Positions 8,355 to 16,480 of a DNA stretch of 42,329 bases are shown in pieces (within the stretch, counting starts at the first letter, position 1; each line of letters begins with the position of its first letter). The stretch comes from Deltaproteobacteria bacterium (GTDB lineage Bacteria > Myxococcota_A > Polyangia > Polyangiales > Ga0077539): positions 1 through 42,329 of the forward strand of contig JACRDB010000041.1 in NCBI GenBank assembly GCA_016218725.1. Reading direction: 5' to 3'. The notes beneath the pieces were generated by a model, which saw only the letters and a list, made by a program, of their open reading frames with translations, made no database searches and had not been told where the DNA came from. A program made the translations under genes and the position numbers.

Positions 8355-9271
8355 GCGACCCCGAGGACCCCGCCCTGGCCCGGGCCTTCGAGCGCGCGAG
8401 GCTCACCCGCAGGAGCTTCCTGGCGGCCTTCGGCGCGGCGGCGGCCGCGGGCTGCGCGGACCGCGCCGAGCGGTCGGCGCTCTGGGAGGCCTTTGTCCAG
8501 CAGCACTACAAGCGCCTCACGGAGGACGACAAGCGCGTGATCTTCGCGCGGCTGGAGGCCGAGGTGCGCCGCCGCCACGGCGTGCAGGTGACCATCGCGG
8601 ACCCCGCGCCGCTGCGGGGGGTGGAGTTCGGCTACGCGCTCAACCTCTCGGCCTGCGTGGGCTGCAGGCGCTGCGAGCACGCCTGCGCCGTGGAGAACAA
8701 CACGAGCCGCGACCCCACGGTGCGCTACCTCAAGGTGCTCCAGATGGAGTCCGGCTCCATGGACGTGGAGCGCTCCAGGGTGGGCTACCAGGGCCCGGTG
8801 CCCGCCGCGGGGCACTTCTACATGCCCGTGCAGTGCCAGCAGTGCAGGGACGCCCCGTGCGTCAGGGCCTGCCCCGTGGGCGCCACCTGGACCGAGCCCG
8901 ACGGCATCACCGTGGTGGACTACAACTGGTGCATCGGGTGCCGCTACTGCGAGGCCGCATGCCCGTACTTCGCGCGGCGCTTCAATTTTTCCGAGCCTGA
9001 CCTGCGCCCCTCGGAGATCAACCCGGACCAGGGCTACCTCTCCAACCGCCTCCGGCCTGTCGGGGTGGTCGAGAAGTGCACCTTCTGCCTCCACCGGGTA
9101 CGCCGAGGGGAGTACCCCGCATGCCTGGAGGCATGCCCCACCGGGGCGCGCAAGTTTGGCAACCTCCTGGACCCCGCGAGCGAGGTGCGCCAGGTGCTCG
9201 ACCACAAGCGCGTCTACGTCCTCCACGAGGACGCGGGCACCTCGCCGCGCTTCTACTACTTCTTCGACTGA
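8351..9271 (+). CDS. Tat-exported four-cluster [4Fe-4S] ferredoxin subunit (NrfC/PsrB/HybA type)
   Basis: 306 residues from an ATG that overlaps the previous stop (ATGA). The Tat signal has Arg20-Arg21 in TRRSFLAAFG and a small-residue stretch ending in Cys35. Four cysteine groups typical of the family follow: CVGCRRCEHAC, CQQCRDAPCVRAC, CIGCRYCEAAC and CTFC...CLEAC with the intervening HRVRRGEYPA. These are expected to hold four [4Fe-4S] clusters wiring the quinol site of the NrfD subunit to the heme protein in the periplasm. The N-terminal half carries an extra charged region (residues 45-90) before the first cluster. Followed 11 bases later by the nrfD-like gene. Confidence 0.93.
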   Translation: MSDPEDPALARAFERARLTRRSFLAAFGAAAAAGCADRAERSALWEAFVQQHYKRLTEDDKRVIFARLEAEVRRRHGVQVTIADPAPLRGVEFGYALNLSACVGCRRCEHACAVENNTSRDPTVRYLKVLQMESGSMDVERSRVGYQGPVPAAGHFYMPVQCQQCRDAPCVRACPVGATWTEPDGITVVDYNWCIGCRYCEAACPYFARRFNFSEPDLRPSEINPDQGYLSNRLRPVGVVEKCTFCLHRVRRGEYPACLEACPTGARKFGNLLDPASEVRQVLDHKRVYVLHEDAGTSPRFYYFFD

Positions 9272-9282
9272 GGGAGGCACCC

Positions 9283-10521
9283 ATGCGAAGACGAGTCCGG
9301 GAGCTGGTCGCCTTCATCCGGGCCTCGGCCCGAGAGGTCCTCCGGGGTGGCCCGGAGTACCGCCGCTGGGTGGCCTTCCTGGCGCTCTGGATCGCCCTCG
9401 GCGGCGCCGCCTGGGTCGAGCAGCTCCTGGTCGGCATGAGCGTCACCGCCATGACCGACCAGGTCCCCTGGGGCGCCTACATCGCCAATTTCTCCTACAC
9501 CGTGGGCCTTGCCTCCGCGGCCGTCGCGCTGGTCGCCCTGAGCTACCTTCGCGGCGACGAGGACGCCCGCGCGCTGGTGGTGGTGGGGCAGGTGGTCACC
9601 ATCGCCGCCCTCACCATGGGGATGCTCTTCGTCGTGGTGGACATTGGTCGCCCGGACCGCGTGTGGCATTTCATCCCCCTCCTCGGGCGCTTCAATTTCC
9701 CGATCTCGCTCCTGTCCTGGGACGTGGTGGTGCTCAACGGCTACCTCGTCCTGAACTTCTATCTCGCGACGTACACGCTCCTCGCGCGCTTCCGGGGGCG
9801 GGAGATGAAGCGCCTGAAGTACCAGCCGGTGCTCGCCCTCGGGGTGCTCTTCGCCGTGGCGGTCCATGTGGTGGCGGCGTTCCTCTACTGCGGCCTGGCG
9901 GCCAGGCCCCACTGGCATGCCGCGGTGCTCGTCCCGAGGGTGCTGGCCTCGGCGTTCGGGTCCGGGCCCGCGCTCCTGATCCTGGTGCTCTCGGTCCTCC
10001 GAGACCGCATGGCGCTGCCCGTGAGCCCTCGCGTCCTGGCGTCCCTGAGGGTGGTGGTCACCGCCGCGCTCTGGGTCAACCTCTTCCTCTTCGGGGCCGA
10101 GGCCTTCACGGAGTTCTACGCCGGCTCCTCGCACGCCGCGCCGCTGCGGTACATGCTCTTCGGCCTCCACGGGCACCGCCTCCTGGTGCCCTACCTCTGG
10201 CTGGCCCTCGCGCTCAACGTGGGCGCCACGGCTGTCCTCTCCACCCCGAGGCTCTTCGCCCGCGAGGGCCTCCTGCGCGGCGCCTGCGGGGCCACCATCG
10301 TGGGCCTCTGGATCGAGAAGGGCATGGGCCACGTGGTGCCGGGCTTCATCCCAAGCTCCCTCGGGGAGATCGTGGAGTACAGCCCCTCGCTCCACGAGAC
10401 CCTGGTGTGCGCGGGCGTCTGGGCCGCGGGGGCCCTGCTCCTCACGCTCATGCTGAAGGTCGCCGTGCCCGTGGAGTTCGGACAGCTCCGTTTGTACCCA
10501 ACGCAGGGAGGTCCGTCGTGA
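9283..10521 (+). CDS. NrfD/PsrC-family integral membrane quinol oxidoreductase subunit
   Basis: 412 residues from ATG 9283, preceded by GGGAGG. About ten hydrophobic helices, beginning after a basic N-terminus, and the family style of a first membrane hairpin with QVPWGAYIANFSYTVGLASA (NrfD proteins typically have xxPWGxxI/VxxFVF here). A second block carries DVVVLNGYLVLNFYL. The family binds menaquinol on the periplasmic side and hands electrons to the FeS subunit. It follows directly the FeS gene and shares GTGA with the next gene. Clearest candidate for the quinol entry point of the pathway, alongside the Rieske/cytochrome b pair. Confidence 0.93.
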   Translation: MRRRVRELVAFIRASAREVLRGGPEYRRWVAFLALWIALGGAAWVEQLLVGMSVTAMTDQVPWGAYIANFSYTVGLASAAVALVALSYLRGDEDARALVVVGQVVTIAALTMGMLFVVVDIGRPDRVWHFIPLLGRFNFPISLLSWDVVVLNGYLVLNFYLATYTLLARFRGREMKRLKYQPVLALGVLFAVAVHVVAAFLYCGLAARPHWHAAVLVPRVLASAFGSGPALLILVLSVLRDRMALPVSPRVLASLRVVVTAALWVNLFLFGAEAFTEFYAGSSHAAPLRYMLFGLHGHRLLVPYLWLALALNVGATAVLSTPRLFAREGLLRGACGATIVGLWIEKGMGHVVPGFIPSSLGEIVEYSPSLHETLVCAGVWAAGALLLTLMLKVAVPVEFGQLRLYPTQGGPS

Positions 10522-11114
10522 CGGCGCCGCGCCTCGCGGCCCTGGCGCTCGGCGCCCTCGCCTGCCGCGCGAGGGAGGTCCCCCGGAGCCGCGTGGACCC
10601 GGCCGCCATGGACCTCTCCGTGGCGCCCTCGGCGCCGGTGTCGGGCGCCGTGGACGGCGCGCCCTTCACGCTCCGCGACGCGTGGTTCCGGGTCGAGCGG
10701 AGACCCGGCCGCGAGCGCGTGGACCTGGTCCTCTCCGAGGGTCGCGCCACGCGCCTGTGCGCCACCTCGGAGCCCGAGGAGGCGCGCCACCTCTGGGTGC
10801 GCCTCGCGGGGACCGCCCTGCCCTCGACCGGCGAGTTCCAGGCGACCCCCTCCCACAACAGCTCGGTGACCGCCCACTGGGAGGCGCGCACCGGGGGACG
10901 CTGGCAGGGCCGCCCGGGAGCCCTCCGCATGCGCCTGGACACGGTCACCGAGGACCTCGCCGTGGGCGTGCTGCGCGCGTGCTTCGGCCCCGGTGACCAG
11001 GGCTGCGTGGCCGGGAGCTTCCAGGCCCGGCGCTGCGTGACCGAGCTCGACCCCGAGGGCCCCCTCGCGGGCAATGTCCGCAGGGTCGCCCGCGACGGAG
11101 GGCCCTCGCCGTGA
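10518..11114 (+). CDS. Lipoprotein of unknown function within the cytochrome operon
   Basis: 198 residues starting at GTG 10518 (GTGA overlap; GGGAGG 6 bases upstream). N-terminus AALALGALAC gives a lipobox. The mature part is a predicted beta-rich domain with four cysteines (CATSE, CFGPGDQGC, RRC) and no CXXCH. I recognise no family. Its place between the quinol module and the outer-membrane conduit, and the overlaps with both neighbours, suggest a structural or assembly role in the conduit; that is inference. Reading the same DNA in the neighbouring frames gives only Arg/Pro-rich sequence. Confidence 0.72.
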   Translation: MTAPRLAALALGALACRAREVPRSRVDPAAMDLSVAPSAPVSGAVDGAPFTLRDAWFRVERRPGRERVDLVLSEGRATRLCATSEPEEARHLWVRLAGTALPSTGEFQATPSHNSSVTAHWEARTGGRWQGRPGALRMRLDTVTEDLAVGVLRACFGPGDQGCVAGSFQARRCVTELDPEGPLAGNVRRVARDGGPSP

Positions 11115-12619
11115 AAGCGGTCCTCGCCGCGGTGGCCCTGGCGGCCTGTGGGGAGGTGCGGTCTGCGCCCCGCACCCCTCCGACGTGGGAGGACGACCTT
11201 CGACCGGCGCTGGAGGCGCGCTGCGGTCGGTGTCACCAGGGCGACGGCGCCGCCGGGGGGTGGAGCGTCGGGCGGTACACCGACGCGCTCTCGTGCCGGG
11301 AGGACGTCGCGGGGGAGGCGGTGTATGCGACCCGGCTCCTGCGCGCGTTGGAGCGCGAGGACCACCGGGACCACGTGGACGCCACGGTCCGCGCGAGGGT
11401 GACGGCGTGGCTGGCGGCGGGGGCCCTGGCGCGGGGAGGCTCGGCCCACGACCCTGGCGTGATCGACCCGCGGTCCTCGGCGTTTCATGGCCGTGTCCTC
11501 CGGGCCTCGCGCTGGGCGCCGATGCTCGACGGCGCGAGGCCCGACGCATGCGGTCGGTGCCATGACGGCGCTCCCGCGAGGCCGTCGGGGGTGACCCGCG
11601 CGGCGACGGCGGCCGGGGCGACGCCCTGCACGGACTGCCACCGCGGCCCCGAAGGGGCCCTGGGCTGCGACACCTGCCACCGCGGCGCCGGGGCGCCCTC
11701 CGCGGGGGGGTGCCTCCCCTGGCGAGCGCCGAGAGGGGACTCGCACGCCGCCCACACTGCCAGCGGTGCCCTGCTGCCCGCGGTCCTCGGCTGCCAGACC
11801 TGCCACCCGCCGCGCGCGACGGAGCTGGTCTCGGGAGCCCACGGCGACGGCGTGGTGGACGTGCGCTTCGACGCCGCGACGGCGGGCGAGGGGGCTCGCT
11901 TCGAGGGCGCCACGGGGCAGTGCTCCGTGCGCTGCCACGGAGGCCCCGCCAGCGCCCTCCCTCGCTGGGGCTCCGGGTCCCTCGGAGCGCCGTGCCAGGG
12001 CTGTCACCAGAGCCCCCCCAGGGACCACCCCTCGGGCACCTGCGACCGCTGCCACGCGGAGGTCAACGCCCGAGGCACCGCCCTCACCCGCGCGGGCCTC
12101 CACCTCAATGGCCGCGTGGACCTGGGGGACGGCTCCGGGACCTGCTCGGCGTGTCACGGCACCCCCGGCGATCCCTCTCCGACGGACCGGGTGCACCGCG
12201 CCCACTCCGGCACCCCCGTCACCCTCGCGGTCGCCTGCGCCGAATGCCACGAGGTCCCCGCTACGGTGAGAGCCCCGGGACACCTGGAGGACCGAGGCGT
12301 CGGTGACCTCCGCTTCGGCCCCCGCGCCGCTGCCAGGAGCGCCCTGCCCCGCTGGGATGGACACACCTGCTCTGCGGTCGCCTGCCACGGCGAGGGCCTC
12401 ACCGGCCGGAGCGCCTCCGTCATCGCCTGGGACGCCCCCGCGCTGCGCTGCGATGGGTGCCATGGAGCCCCGCCTACATTTCCCCACACCACCGTGGAGT
12501 CGTGTGAGCTGGCCACCTGCCACGGGAGCACCTTCGAGCGCGTAGGGGGCGCCCTTCGGGCTCGGCGGGAGACGCGGCGGGCGCACATCGACGGCTTCCT
12601 CCAGGCGGGGCCCCCGTGA
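11111..12619 (+). CDS. 13-heme c-type cytochrome lipoprotein (OmcB-like, CX4CH...CXXCH type)
   Basis: 502 residues from GTG 11111 (GTGA overlap). Lipoprotein signal VALAAC. Ten CXXCH (CGRCH twice, CTDCH, CDTCH, CQTCH, CQGCH, CDRCH, CSACH, CAECH, CDGCH), one CX3CH (CSVRCH) and two CX4CH (CSAVACH and CELATCH). CSAVACH...CDGCH matches the CxxxxCH...CXXCH arrangement described for Geobacter outer-membrane cytochromes such as OmcB. The first heme sits in an N-terminal module with a WSVGRYTDAL stretch that may be a separate domain. Immediately followed by a beta-barrel gene and another 13-heme gene, an arrangement like the porin-cytochrome conduits of Geobacter. CLPWR at about 11710 lies where a further CXXCH might be expected. 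Confidence 0.88.
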   Translation: MKAVLAAVALAACGEVRSAPRTPPTWEDDLRPALEARCGRCHQGDGAAGGWSVGRYTDALSCREDVAGEAVYATRLLRALEREDHRDHVDATVRARVTAWLAAGALARGGSAHDPGVIDPRSSAFHGRVLRASRWAPMLDGARPDACGRCHDGAPARPSGVTRAATAAGATPCTDCHRGPEGALGCDTCHRGAGAPSAGGCLPWRAPRGDSHAAHTASGALLPAVLGCQTCHPPRATELVSGAHGDGVVDVRFDAATAGEGARFEGATGQCSVRCHGGPASALPRWGSGSLGAPCQGCHQSPPRDHPSGTCDRCHAEVNARGTALTRAGLHLNGRVDLGDGSGTCSACHGTPGDPSPTDRVHRAHSGTPVTLAVACAECHEVPATVRAPGHLEDRGVGDLRFGPRAAARSALPRWDGHTCSAVACHGEGLTGRSASVIAWDAPALRCDGCHGAPPTFPHTTVESCELATCHGSTFERVGGALRARRETRRAHIDGFLQAGPP

Positions 12620-13938
12620 GGCGAGCGCTCACCCTCGCGCTGCTGGGGCTCCTCCATGCGCGCTCGGCGGGCGCCCAGGGGGCGCTGCCGGAGGCGCGCG
12701 TTCGGATGCGCCTGGACGCGCTCTTCCGCGGGGTGCCGAGGTATGTGCTCACGGCCTCGGAGCGCCAGGCCACCGCGGACGAGCGCTACTGGCGCGCCAC
12801 CGCGCTGGCGCCGTGGGTCTCGCGCGCGGTGCTGGACGCGAGCGGGCTCTACCGCGGGCGCGTGGAGGCGCACCTGTCGGCGTGGGGGGCCGTGGACCTC
12901 GCGGTGAGCGACCCCGGGCACTTCGCCGCGGGTGACCTGGCGGTGGCCTGGGCCCGGGGGCGCGAGGGGCCGTGGTCTGTGTGGCTCGGCCGCCGCTTCG
13001 TCCCCTGGGGACCGCCGGGGGGCCTGCATGTTGATGGTGTCGGGGTGGAGGCCCGCGCGGGAGCCTTTGAGGCCGAGGCCATGGTCGGGCGCCCCGTGAC
13101 ACCCGCGTACGGCGGCGCGGCGGGCGCACAGCCCGGCTTCGACGGCGTCACGGCGACCTCCGGGGCGCGCCTCGGGTGGGCCTCGCCGGGGCGCGCTGCG
13201 GTCTCGGTCTCCTACGTCGAGCGCTGGGCCCGCGGCGTGGCCGGCGTCCGAGCGCTCTCCCTGGACGCCTCGGCCTCGCCCCACGCAAAGCTCGAGCTCC
13301 GAGGTTCCCTGGCCCTGGACGCGGCGGGCGTGGGGGTCTCGCAGGCCAGCGCAGACCTGGAGTGGTTCGCGCTCAGGGCGCTCACCGTGGGAGCGGGCTA
13401 CGGCCACGTGGATCCCTCCCGGCTCCTGCCGCGGTGGAGCATCTTGAGCGTCTTCGCGACGGACGTCTTCGACGAGGCCAGGCTCTCCCTGGCGTGGCGC
13501 CCCTCCCGCGCCGTGAGCCTCCGCGTCGAGGGCGCCGGGCAGCGCTACGCCACCCCCGGCGCCGAGGAAGCCGCCCGCTGGGGCCACCGCGTCGAGGGCG
13601 CCCTGCGCGTCTCCTCCAGCGATCGAGCGCGGCAGTGCACCGTCTCCGCCAGCCGCCGGGACGACGGAGTCCGGCCCCTCACGGTGATCCGCGTCGCCGG
13701 GCTCTGGACCGTGGGCGGCGCCCTGGCCCTCGCCCTGGAGGCCGCCCTGGCCGTCGATGACGACGGACCCTCCTCCCCGCGCACGTCGGCCTACACCCGA
13801 GGGTCCGTGGAGGTGCCCCTGGGCGGCGCCTGGCGCCTGGGGGCCTCCGTCGACGGCGTGCGCTCGCCGCTGGCCGTCGCGGAGCTCCGGGGCCTCGTCC
13901 ACGCGAGCTGGACCTTCGAGCGAGGAGGCCGCCCGTGA
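12616..13938 (+). CDS. Outer-membrane beta-barrel, probable porin of the cytochrome conduit
   Basis: 440 residues from GTG 12616 (GTGA overlap). Signal peptide ending around SAGAQG, then alternating hydrophobic/polar strands with frequent aromatic girdle residues, short turns and a C-terminus of the type LVHASWTFERGGRP. No cysteine clusters. Flanked on both sides by multiheme cytochrome genes with overlapping stops and starts, so it most likely forms the pore that holds a cytochrome wire through the outer membrane, the role of MtrB or OmbB. Sequence similarity to those was not assessed; the call rests on barrel-like composition and context. Confidence 0.8.
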   Translation: MRRALTLALLGLLHARSAGAQGALPEARVRMRLDALFRGVPRYVLTASERQATADERYWRATALAPWVSRAVLDASGLYRGRVEAHLSAWGAVDLAVSDPGHFAAGDLAVAWARGREGPWSVWLGRRFVPWGPPGGLHVDGVGVEARAGAFEAEAMVGRPVTPAYGGAAGAQPGFDGVTATSGARLGWASPGRAAVSVSYVERWARGVAGVRALSLDASASPHAKLELRGSLALDAAGVGVSQASADLEWFALRALTVGAGYGHVDPSRLLPRWSILSVFATDVFDEARLSLAWRPSRAVSLRVEGAGQRYATPGAEEAARWGHRVEGALRVSSSDRARQCTVSASRRDDGVRPLTVIRVAGLWTVGGALALALEAALAVDDDGPSSPRTSAYTRGSVEVPLGGAWRLGASVDGVRSPLAVAELRGLVHASWTFERGGRP

Positions 13939-14990
13939 GGGCCCTCACCCTGGCGAGCCTCGCCCTGGCGCTCCTCGCGTGCCGCCAGGCCCCGGCGGTG
14001 CGCGAGGACCGGGTGCGCTTCTCCCACGGGCCCCACCTGCGCGCCGGGCAGACCTGCCTCCAGTGCCACGAGGGCCTCACATCGCAGCCGGGGGCGGGGG
14101 CGACCGCGCGGTCCGGGGCGCTCCCCTCGGAGGCCTCGTGCCAGCGGTGCCACACGCGCCCCGAGGAGCGCGCCTGCGGCTTCTGCCACACGGAGCCTCG
14201 GAACCCCGGAGGGTACCCCCGGAGGGACCGCGCCCTGGTGTTCTCGCACCCCTCGCACGTCACCCGCGAGCGCGGAGGCTGCGTGACCTGCCACGGCATG
14301 CAAGCGGACCCTCGCACGGTGCAGCGCTTCGAGCCGTCGATCCCCACGATGGACGGCTGCGCCTCGCGCTGCCACGCCGAGGACCTGCGGTCCCTGCGCT
14401 GCGCGCGCTGCCACCAGGACCTCGGGCGCTACGCCCTCGAAGAGCTCGCCGTGGTGCGCCACGGCCCGGGCTTCGCCCGGAGCCACGGGCCCCAGGCCCG
14501 CGCCGAGGGCGGCCTCTGCGCCCAGTGCCACGCTCCAACCTTCTGCGCGCGCTGCCACAACCCAAGCGCCGGGGCCCCGCTGGCCGACTTCGAGCTCCTG
14601 GGCGTCGCCCGGGACTTCGTCCACCGCGGGGACTTCCAGGCCCGCCACGCCGAGGAGGCCCGGCTCACGCAGAACACCTGCACCCGCTGCCACGGCGCCG
14701 AGGCCTGCAACGACTGCCACCGCGCCCGGGGCATCGGCGGCGGCGTCGGCCCCGGGGCGACGCACCCTCCGGGCTGGCTCGACCCGCTCTCGCCGCGAAA
14801 CCACGGCCGCGAGGCCCGGAGGAACATCCTGGGCTGCGCCTCCTGCCACGAGACCGACGCCGCCCAGGTCTGCACGCCCTGCCATCGCGAAGGGGGTGCG
14901 GCAGGGAACCCGCACCCCCCTGGTTTCGCTGCGGGCTTCGATCGCCGCACCCACTCGGTGTGCCTGGTCTGCCACTCGCAAGGACCGTGA
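13935..14990 (+). CDS. 13-heme c-type cytochrome, probable periplasmic conduit partner
   Basis: 351 residues from GTG 13935 (GTGA overlap with the barrel gene). N-terminus LALALLAC gives a lipobox. Heme motifs: CLQCH, CQRCH, CGFCH, CVTCH, CASRCH (CX3CH), CARCH, CAQCH, CARCH, CTRCH, CNDCH, CASCH, CTPCH, CLVCH. The segment FSHPSHVTRERGGCVTCHG has the distal His pattern of cytochrome c7/c3-like repeats. As the small cytochrome beside the barrel it would sit like MtrA or OmaB, inside the pore or on its periplasmic face. Next gene begins 18 bases later with its own ribosome site. Confidence 0.87.
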   Translation: MRALTLASLALALLACRQAPAVREDRVRFSHGPHLRAGQTCLQCHEGLTSQPGAGATARSGALPSEASCQRCHTRPEERACGFCHTEPRNPGGYPRRDRALVFSHPSHVTRERGGCVTCHGMQADPRTVQRFEPSIPTMDGCASRCHAEDLRSLRCARCHQDLGRYALEELAVVRHGPGFARSHGPQARAEGGLCAQCHAPTFCARCHNPSAGAPLADFELLGVARDFVHRGDFQARHAEEARLTQNTCTRCHGAEACNDCHRARGIGGGVGPGATHPPGWLDPLSPRNHGREARRNILGCASCHETDAAQVCTPCHREGGAAGNPHPPGFAAGFDRRTHSVCLVCHSQGP

Positions 14991-15008
14991 GGGAACTCGG
15001 AGGATGCC

Positions 15009-15470
15009 ATGAGCGATGACCCGAAAGCGCCAGGGAGCCTCGGCCGGAGACGACTGCTGGATGGAGCCCTCGCCGTGGGGGCCTGCGGCGCCGCGGGGGC
15101 CGTGGCGGTGCCCGCCGTGCGCTTCGCCACGCCGCCGTCGGAGGGCGGCGCGGGGACGTCGGTCACCGTGCGGCGCGAGGAGGTGCTCTCCGAGGGCGCC
15201 AAGCTCGTGTTCGTGGGCGCCGAGCCGGTGCTGGTGGTGGCGCTCTCCGGCGGAGAGCTCCGGGCCCTGGGCGCACGCTGCACGCACCTGGGGTGCACCG
15301 TGGGCCTGGACCGCGCCTCGGGGGAGCTGCGCTGCGGCTGCCACGGAGGGCGCTTCGGCCTGGATGGGAGGGTGCTCTCGGGCCCGCCTCCAGCGCCGCT
15401 GGCGCAGTACGCCGTCACCGCGCGCGACGGGTTGTTGGTGGTGGAGGGGAGGCGGCCGTGGAGAGGGTGA
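15009..15470 (+). CDS. Rieske [2Fe-2S] protein, Tat-exported
   Basis: 153 residues; ATG 15009 has GGAGG 5 bases upstream. The N-terminus has twin arginines (GRRRLLDGALAVG, residues 12-24) and a hydrophobic stretch that usually stays as the membrane anchor. Rieske box 1 is CTHLGC (cluster ligands Cys91 and His93, disulfide Cys96) and box 2 CGCHGGRF (Cys109, His112, disulfide Cys111). Box 2 has Gly where many high-potential Rieske proteins have Ser after CHG (CPCHGS), which usually goes with a lower redox potential. The overlapping next gene is a cytochrome b, so the pair forms a bc-type complex whose cytochrome c function is presumably supplied by the multiheme proteins. No cytochrome c1 gene is present. 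Confidence 0.93.
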   Translation: MSDDPKAPGSLGRRRLLDGALAVGACGAAGAVAVPAVRFATPPSEGGAGTSVTVRREEVLSEGAKLVFVGAEPVLVVALSGGELRALGARCTHLGCTVGLDRASGELRCGCHGGRFGLDGRVLSGPPPAPLAQYAVTARDGLLVVEGRRPWRG

Positions 15471-16480
15471 GCCAGCCGGGATTCCTCGCCGAGCGCTACC
15501 CGGTGGAGCCCCTCCTGCGGCGGCTCCGCGAGGCCCGCGTAGACCCCGCGGGCGCCGCGCTCGGGGCGCTCGGGCTCCTGGTGGTGGCGCTCCTCGGGCT
15601 GGAGCTCGCGACGGGTGCCCTCCTGGCGCTGTACTACCGCCCCGAGCGCGAGGGCGCCCGGGCGTCGGTGCAGTTCGTGGTGACCCGGGTGGAGTACGGC
15701 GAGCTCGTGCGCTCGCTCCACGGGTACGGCGCCCACGCGCTGCTCCTGGCGCTCCTGGCGCTCCTGGGAGGGGTCCTCGCCGCGGCCCGGCACCGCAAGC
15801 CCCACGAGGTCGCCTGGAGCGCGCTGGTGCTGGTCTGGTTCGCGGCGGTGGCCCAGGCCTTCACCGGGAGCCTCCTGCCCTGGAGCGCGCGCTCGGCGCT
15901 GGACGCGGCGGTGGCCTCCGGCGCCGTGGAGCGCGTGCCCGTCGCCGGGAGCGCGCTGCGGGCGCTGGTCTTTGGCCCCGCGGGAGGGACCGAGCTGGTG
16001 AGGCTCTACGGCCTCCACGTCGGGGCCCTGCCGGCCCTGGGGACGCTCTGCCTCCTGGCGCTCTGCCTCCACGTCGGCGGTCGCCTCGTGGGTGAGGGGA
16101 CCGCGGAGGCGGAGAGGGTCTGGCCCACGCTCGCCCTGCGCGGCGCGGCCCTCGGGTGCTTCGCCTTCGCGGTGCTCCTCGCGCTCGCGTCCCGCCGGCC
16201 GCTGCCGCTCGGGGCGGCGCCGTCGCTCGGGGCAGCGGCCTCGCAAGCGGTGGCTCCATCGTGGTTTCTGGCGCCCCTGGACCTCCTCCTGCGGCGCGCC
16301 CCGGCGCGCGTCCTGGGCCTCCCGGGCGCCACGGTGGTGGTGGTTCTCTGCCTCCTCGGGGTCCTCGGGGCCCTGGCGCTCCCGGCGATCGATCGCCGCG
16401 GGGGGCGCCTGGGGCAGGTCCTGGGCCTGGCGGTCCTGGCGCTCTCGCTGGGGGTGATGGGCCTTGCGATCCTTCGTTGA
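15458..16480 (+). CDS. Atypical fused cytochrome b, apparently single-heme
   Basis: 340 residues from GTG 15458 (GGGGAGG 6 bases upstream); GTG 15467, which would give a GTGA overlap, is an alternative. Seven to eight hydrophobic helices follow the usual b/b6 plan, with recognisable HRKPHEVAW and FTGSLLPWSAR blocks. Histidines for the Qo-side heme bL are present: His88 (VRSLHGYGAH) and His187 (RLYGLHVGAL). The partners for heme bH, expected 14 residues after His88 and 14-15 after His187, are Leu102 and Ala201/Leu202. The PEWY motif of the Qo site is PSWF (267-270), losing the Glu. It therefore looks unable to run a normal Q cycle. At 340 residues it is also shorter than typical fused forms (about 400). 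Confidence 0.85.
   Translation: MERVSQPGFLAERYPVEPLLRRLREARVDPAGAALGALGLLVVALLGLELATGALLALYYRPEREGARASVQFVVTRVEYGELVRSLHGYGAHALLLALLALLGGVLAAARHRKPHEVAWSALVLVWFAAVAQAFTGSLLPWSARSALDAAVASGAVERVPVAGSALRALVFGPAGGTELVRLYGLHVGALPALGTLCLLALCLHVGGRLVGEGTAEAERVWPTLALRGAALGCFAFAVLLALASRRPLPLGAAPSLGAAASQAVAPSWFLAPLDLLLRRAPARVLGLPGATVVVVLCLLGVLGALALPAIDRRGGRLGQVLGLAVLALSLGVMGLAILR

Noticed and set aside
15710..16075. His93 and His205 of cytochrome b as replacement ligands for heme bH
   Set aside because: They are 5 and 18 residues from the bL ligands, on the wrong turns for a pair; canonical spacing is 14 and 14-15.
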